Shown in pieces: positions 6,657-9,003 of a stretch of DNA of 9,003 nucleotides. This DNA is from Spirochaetaceae bacterium. Lineage in GTDB: Bacteria > Spirochaetota > Spirochaetia > SZUA-6 > Bin103. The notes under the pieces are model-generated. The model saw only the letters and a list, made by a program, of their open reading frames with translations, ran no database searches and was not told the origin of the DNA. The stretch lies in assembly GCA_028818385.1 (NCBI GenBank), contig JAPPNY010000140.1, positions 1 through 9,003 on the forward strand. The letters run 5' to 3'. The stretch's first letter is position 1, and every line of letters starts with the position of its first letter. A program made the translations under genes and the position numbers.

Positions 6657-7066
6657 CCCGCGTTGCCAAATTGGCTCTTCCGGTTTCGTGCGGATGAGCG
6701 GGCCATAGCGTCGCGGCAAGGTCCGACCGGTCCCCGATGCTGCCGGCGTCGCGCGGCAGCGGGCGCGCCGCGAATAGATCGATGATTCTTGCCTCAGTTC
6801 ACGTTCTTGGCGGCGTTTCGAGCCTGCGAGGTGGCACGCCACCGCACGTTCAGGCCCCTTCCGATCTTCTTTCCTGGAAGCCCCGATGCCCGTTCGGCCG
6901 GCCAGCACCCCTTGTCAGCGCCCGCTGAGCCCGGATCCGCTGCCGGTCGCGGACTGTGGCGCCGCCTACTGCGGCCGCCAAGTTGGCGTTCTGGTCTAAG
7001 CGCCAACGGAGGTGCCGGCTCTGGGGGCAATGCGCGGGGTCAGCACCGGCGGAGCTTACACACTTA
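6657..7066. other. Gene-poor stretch between the transposase relic and the first lipoprotein gene
   Basis: No reading frame here resembles a known protein. The frames that are open are GC-rich and lack Shine-Dalgarno or TAnnnT-ATG context. What can be seen is small symmetric structure: GGTGGC-AC-GCCACC at 6830-6843, and the three-arm repeat at 6976-7007 listed separately. Frequent stops in most frames and proximity to a transposon relic suggest decayed accessory DNA. Confidence 0.5.
6976..7007. repeat. Three-arm inverted repeat with mutually exclusive pairings
   Basis: CGCCAA (6976-6981), GTTGGCG (6982-6988) and CGCCAAC (7001-7007) share one complementary core. The middle arm can pair with the first as a compact palindrome or with the third as a 7-bp stem around a 12-nt loop. 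The set lies about 60 bp upstream of the predicted -35 of the next gene. It could be a protein-binding site on DNA or an alternating RNA structure; no function can be assigned. Confidence 0.35.
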
Positions 7067-7095
7067 TTGACAAGCCCCGGTTGACTCAGTACATC
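7067..7095 (+). promoter_or_regulatory. Sigma70-type promoter of the 7103 gene
   Basis: A perfect TTGACA (7067-7072) is separated by 17 bp from TACATC (7090-7095, 3 of 6 to TATAAT). The start codon begins only 7 nt after the -10, so transcription would begin at about the ATG and the mRNA would be leaderless. This agrees with the absence of any Shine-Dalgarno before 7103. A second TTGAC at 7081-7085 lies in the spacer. Confidence 0.55.
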
Positions 7096-7102
7096 GTTGC
7101 AG

Positions 7103-7558
7103 ATGCGCCGTCGCCTCCTTGCCGCTGCCGTGATAGCCATGGCCGTTACCATCTGCACTGCATGCCGCCATGGTCCTGGTATGCCTCGTCAGGTCGCCGG
7201 GACTTACACCGGAGCCCTGACGATCCAGCACTACTTCTCAACCGACGCCGGGATGAAGATGATTGTCACTCAGGCTGGCGAGCGCGTGACGATCATTGGA
7301 ACTATCATGTCCGAGAACAGTGTCCTGCCCTTGATCAATGCGCTTGGAACCATTGATGCGACCGGCCTATTCGTCGCGACTGAAGGAGGGCTCAGCGAGC
7401 GCACGCTATTGGCAGAAGATGACCCGCAGTGCGGTCAACGCATGTGGGTCGGCGGCTCGCTCGTGTTCAACGGGAATCAAGCCCGGCTGGGTGCGATCAT
7501 GAACACAGGGATTTGTGGTCAGGTCACCTACCGGGCAACGCTGACGCGCTCACCATAA
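7103..7558 (+). CDS. Putative secreted lipoprotein, unrecognised, beta-rich (151 aa)
   Basis: I do not recognise this protein. It begins with a Sec-type signal, MRRRLLAAAVIAMAVTICTAC, with three arginines and a hydrophobic core. Cys18 or Cys21 could be lipidated, but neither sits in a perfect lipobox (VTIC or CTAC), so a plain signal peptide is possible. The mature part alternates short hydrophobic strands with glycine turns (VAGTYTGALTI, MKMIVTQAGERVTIIGTI, GSLVFNG, GQVTYRATLT). This suggests a small beta-barrel or lipocalin-like fold. Cys110 and Cys138 could form a disulfide in the envelope. The ATG at 7103 is preferred over TTG at 7097, since it follows a promoter with a leaderless geometry and directly starts the positively charged n-region. 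It is followed at 46 bp by a mini-ORF with a similar signal sequence and then by another lipoprotein gene. Confidence 0.7.
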   Translation: MRRRLLAAAVIAMAVTICTACRHGPGMPRQVAGTYTGALTIQHYFSTDAGMKMIVTQAGERVTIIGTIMSENSVLPLINALGTIDATGLFVATEGGLSERTLLAEDDPQCGQRMWVGGSLVFNGNQARLGAIMNTGICGQVTYRATLTRSP

Positions 7559-7604
7559 GCTCTACGTAGTGGTCGCTGGGGTGACTAGGGCCGAACTGAC
7601 TATC

Positions 7605-7670
7605 ATGAAGAAGATCGTACTCGCGGGGTTGGATCTCGGGTTTATCGGATGCGGAGCTCCCCCATACTAA
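7605..7670 (+). CDS. 21-codon mini-ORF resembling a lipoprotein signal peptide
   Basis: The ORF starts MKKIVLAG, continues through a hydrophobic stretch interrupted by Asp10, reaches a lipobox-like FIGC at residues 13-16, and ends GAPPY followed by tandem stops TAATGA. It could be a tiny lipopeptide, or a relic of a lipoprotein gene whose mature part is lost. No clear Shine-Dalgarno or TAnnnT hexamer at the expected distance precedes it, so expression is doubtful. It sits between two lipoprotein genes on the same strand. Confidence 0.3.
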   Translation: MKKIVLAGLDLGFIGCGAPPY

Positions 7671-7723
7671 TGATCATTGGCACTGCTCGGAGCCCCGCCT
7701 CCCATCAAGCGCATCACATAAGT

Positions 7724-7729
7724 GGAGGA
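7724..7729 (+). promoter_or_regulatory. Strong ribosome binding site deciding the 7737 start
   Basis: GGAGGA lies 7 nt before the ATG at 7737, an optimal Shine-Dalgarno. It selects this start over the in-frame GTG at 7722, which overlaps it. It contrasts with the Shine-Dalgarno-less starts of the other unit-first genes in the window. Confidence 0.8.
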
Positions 7730-7736
7730 TTCAGAC

Positions 7737-8399
7737 ATGAACCGTCGACCAGTACCGATGCGGCTTCTCATAGTAGTGATATTGGTTGGGATTCTCGCGG
7801 CCTGCGAAGAGGGGCCGGGAACGACGAGTAGTCCTGTTGATCAGGAGAGCACGCCTGTCGTAGAGCCAGAGACCGCGCCGGTGGAGCCAAGCATCACCGT
7901 GCCTGACGACATCGATAACCTTAGATTGTGGATGGAGTTCCGGTCAACGGAGGTTTCCGAATGTTCCGGGAGTGTCGTGAGGTGCAGTTGCAGCCTTCTT
8001 GATCCAACATGCACGGAACGCAATCGAACGTGCGAACGTGTGACAAAGAGCGAATACTATCTGAGTTTGTTATCGAGAAAGTATATCTTCGATAGTGAGG
8101 CACTGAGGCATCCTGACGTATACGTGACGATAGGTGGTCCGCATCGCGTGTGGAAGAATTGGACATATAACTCGCGTAGCGGAGCTGCCGCAGTATTGCG
8201 TATCAACCAGCCAGGTTGGTGGTTCGGCGCCGGCGGTGCAGAGTGGGTTTCTCACATAGACCTCGTTCATCGCATCACGTTCCAGCGTCGCTTGGAGGAC
8301 CTGTATCCGCACTACGAAGGAGTGATGGTGTTGGAAGCTACGGCGTTGCAGGAGCCGTGCAATCTTCGGATCAATGCGATCTTCCGACTCTATGACTGA
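7737..8399 (+). CDS. Lipoprotein with acidic/proline linker and cysteine-rich domain, unrecognised (220 aa)
   Basis: I do not recognise this protein. The N-terminus has a clear lipoprotein signal: hydrophobic LLIVVILVGI, then the canonical lipobox LAAC with lipidated Cys23. Residues 24-58 are a low-complexity tether rich in Glu, Pro, Thr, Ser and Val, as often spaces a surface domain from the membrane. The globular part holds six cysteines (76, 83, 85, 92, 99 and 208), five of them within 24 residues, enough for three disulfides. It also has an aromatic-rich middle (VWKNWTYNS, QPGWWFGAGGAEW). The first cluster SECSGSVVRCSCSLLDPTC looks like a compact disulfide knot. Codon choice is less GC-biased than in the ABC operon, with TTA and AGA codons, for example in the SLLSRKYIF segment. 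With the strong Shine-Dalgarno this suggests a different origin. The stop lies in a 13-bp tandem repeat at 8392-8415. An envelope or surface role is inferred only from the signal. Confidence 0.8.
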   Translation: MNRRPVPMRLLIVVILVGILAACEEGPGTTSSPVDQESTPVVEPETAPVEPSITVPDDIDNLRLWMEFRSTEVSECSGSVVRCSCSLLDPTCTERNRTCERVTKSEYYLSLLSRKYIFDSEALRHPDVYVTIGGPHRVWKNWTYNSRSGAAAVLRINQPGWWFGAGGAEWVSHIDLVHRITFQRRLEDLYPHYEGVMVLEATALQEPCNLRINAIFRLYD

Positions 8400-8415
8400 A
8401 ACTGATGACTGAAAC
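8392..8415 (+). repeat. Short tandem duplication spanning a stop codon
   Basis: ATGACTGAAAC occurs at 8392-8402 and again at 8405-8415, a 13-bp unit (with TG between) repeated almost twice. The first copy contains the last codons and TGA of the 220-aa lipoprotein gene. The second lies at the 3' border of the acyltransferase relic. It is most simply replication slippage, or a scar at a recombination junction between the two sequences. Confidence 0.6.
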
Positions 8416-8417
8416 CG

Positions 8418-8563
8418 CCCAATGCCAGTTCTGGAACGGCAGCATCGGCTGGCCGAGCCACTGCTCGGCCTTCGGGAAAGAGTGCCACGCCCCAGCCCTC
8501 GTCCATCAGGCGGCCCATGCGCTGCAGCCTTTGTAGGCCTGAGTTCAGCGCCTGGACTCGATA
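8418..8563 (-). pseudogene. Frameshifted fragment of a PlsC-type acyltransferase
   Basis: On the minus strand, the frame from 8563 to about 8468 reads YRVQALNSGLQRLQRMG, then RLMDEGWGVALFPEG. This matches the segment of 1-acylglycerol-3-phosphate (PlsC-like) acyltransferases that leads into the conserved FPEGTR motif. The following family part, normally D-G--LPF--G, appears only after a shift to another frame: EQWLGQPMLPFQNW, about 8465-8424. The HX4D active-site region expected upstream is not found, and nothing recognisable follows. The gene is therefore both truncated and frameshifted, and not functional. The frame is open to 8821, but its N-terminal half resembles nothing. The assignment rests on motif recognition. 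Confidence 0.55.
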
Positions 8564-8949
8564 GATACCCAGGCGATATGCGTCATGACCGATATTTATG
8601 TACTGGTTATTGACACGTACGAGTATCCGAGTACAGGATGGGACCGTCATGCAAGGCAATTCCGTCGCCACGAGCCGCTGCGCCGTGTCACACGATGACA
8701 CTCGTCCATCCGGATTCCTGACGAGCCGACTTGTGGGACAGCAACCGGAACGGAGGAGTCGGAACCTGGACCAGAAACGCAGCCTTCCCCTCCGCACCGC
8801 ATAGCATGCCCTCAACAGCAACCATGAGACATGGGAAGACGGATAGACGCCACCGGATCGGAACCCGCAACAGCCGGAGACTTGAGCCGTGACACTGATC
8901 GCTATAGTTGTTCATGGAGTAGCGGTTTTCAAGTTCGCTAGCGACGGAG
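8564..8949. other. Region without a recognisable gene
   Basis: Open frames exist on both strands (for example minus-strand continuations of the acyltransferase relic frame), but none has a plausible start signal or a family resemblance. No T-tract terminator, tRNA or repeat array is seen. It is probably decayed DNA between a gene relic and a possible insertion-sequence end. Confidence 0.5.
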
Positions 8950-9003
8950 TGAGGTGGTCCCGGTCGGTTGGACAGCTCAAGGGGTAGGCTAAGGTGTAAC
9001 CCG
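8950..9003 (+). mobile_element. Possible left end of an IS3-family insertion sequence, cut by window edge
   Basis: From 8950 the sequence begins TGAGGTGGTCCC, then GGTTGGACAGCT at 8967-8978. This pattern (TG at the tip, GTGG-TCCC, then TTGGACA) resembles the left terminal repeats of IS3-family elements, in which the first transposase gene starts shortly after. No transposase codons are inside the window to confirm it. The call is tentative and made from remembered termini only. Confidence 0.25.

Noticed and set aside
6830..6843. GGTGGC-AC-GCCACC palindrome as an operator
   Set aside because: Short GC palindromes are common at this base composition, and no promoter or gene lies close enough to give it a role.
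6021..6908. Long minus-strand frame across ada and downstream as one gene
   Set aside because: Only the segment 6561-6656 resembles a protein family (transposase N-terminus). The rest is antisense to ada or uninformative.
1..9003. CRISPR arrays, tRNA or rRNA genes, replication origin
   Set aside because: No regularly spaced repeats, cloverleaf or conserved RNA segments, or DnaA-box clusters were seen on either strand.

Overview
The window is high-GC bacterial chromosome. Genes are dense and intronless, third codon positions are mostly G or C over the first 6.5 kb, and two proteins carry lipoprotein-type signal peptides. The phylum cannot be fixed from sequence alone. A recurring start signature (a TAnnnT hexamer 6-7 nt before an ATG, with no strong Shine-Dalgarno) suggests a lineage that uses leaderless mRNAs, as Deinococcus-Thermus and Actinobacteria do. 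The ATPase plus two FtsX-type permeases is a widespread arrangement and gives little taxonomic help.

Left part (1-3206, minus strand): a tightly coupled ABC exporter operon of the LolCDE/MacB class. It reads ATPase, then a complete 490-residue permease, then a second permease cut by the window edge. Neighbouring genes overlap by 4 nt and 1 nt. Upstream of the ATPase, at 3258-3290, are three GTTCAY repeats at an exact 11-bp period. This resembles the binding sites of PhoB/PhoP-type response regulators and is the most interesting regulatory signal in the window.

Middle (3322-6545): a 700-residue GH42-like beta-galactosidase-family protein on the minus strand, divergent from a complete bifunctional Ada-type DNA alkylation repair protein and regulator on the plus strand. 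They are separated by only 77 bp, which holds outward-facing promoter-like hexamers for both. In the GH42-like protein the usual Asn-Glu acid/base motif appears to be missing, although the nucleophile region and zinc-cluster cysteines remain.

Right part (6546-9003): an accessory, decayed region. It holds a truncated IS1-like transposase N-terminus directly after ada, about 400 bp without a recognised gene, an unrecognised 151-residue putative lipoprotein, a 21-codon lipoprotein-signal-like mini-ORF, and an unrecognised 220-residue lipoprotein with less GC-biased codons and a strong Shine-Dalgarno. After these come a frameshifted remnant of a PlsC-type acyltransferase and, at the window edge, a possible left end of an IS3-family element. 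The mobile-element traces, gene remnants, changed codon use and changed start style all suggest a turnover region carrying horizontally acquired surface-protein genes. No complete new defence or mobile system is visible.
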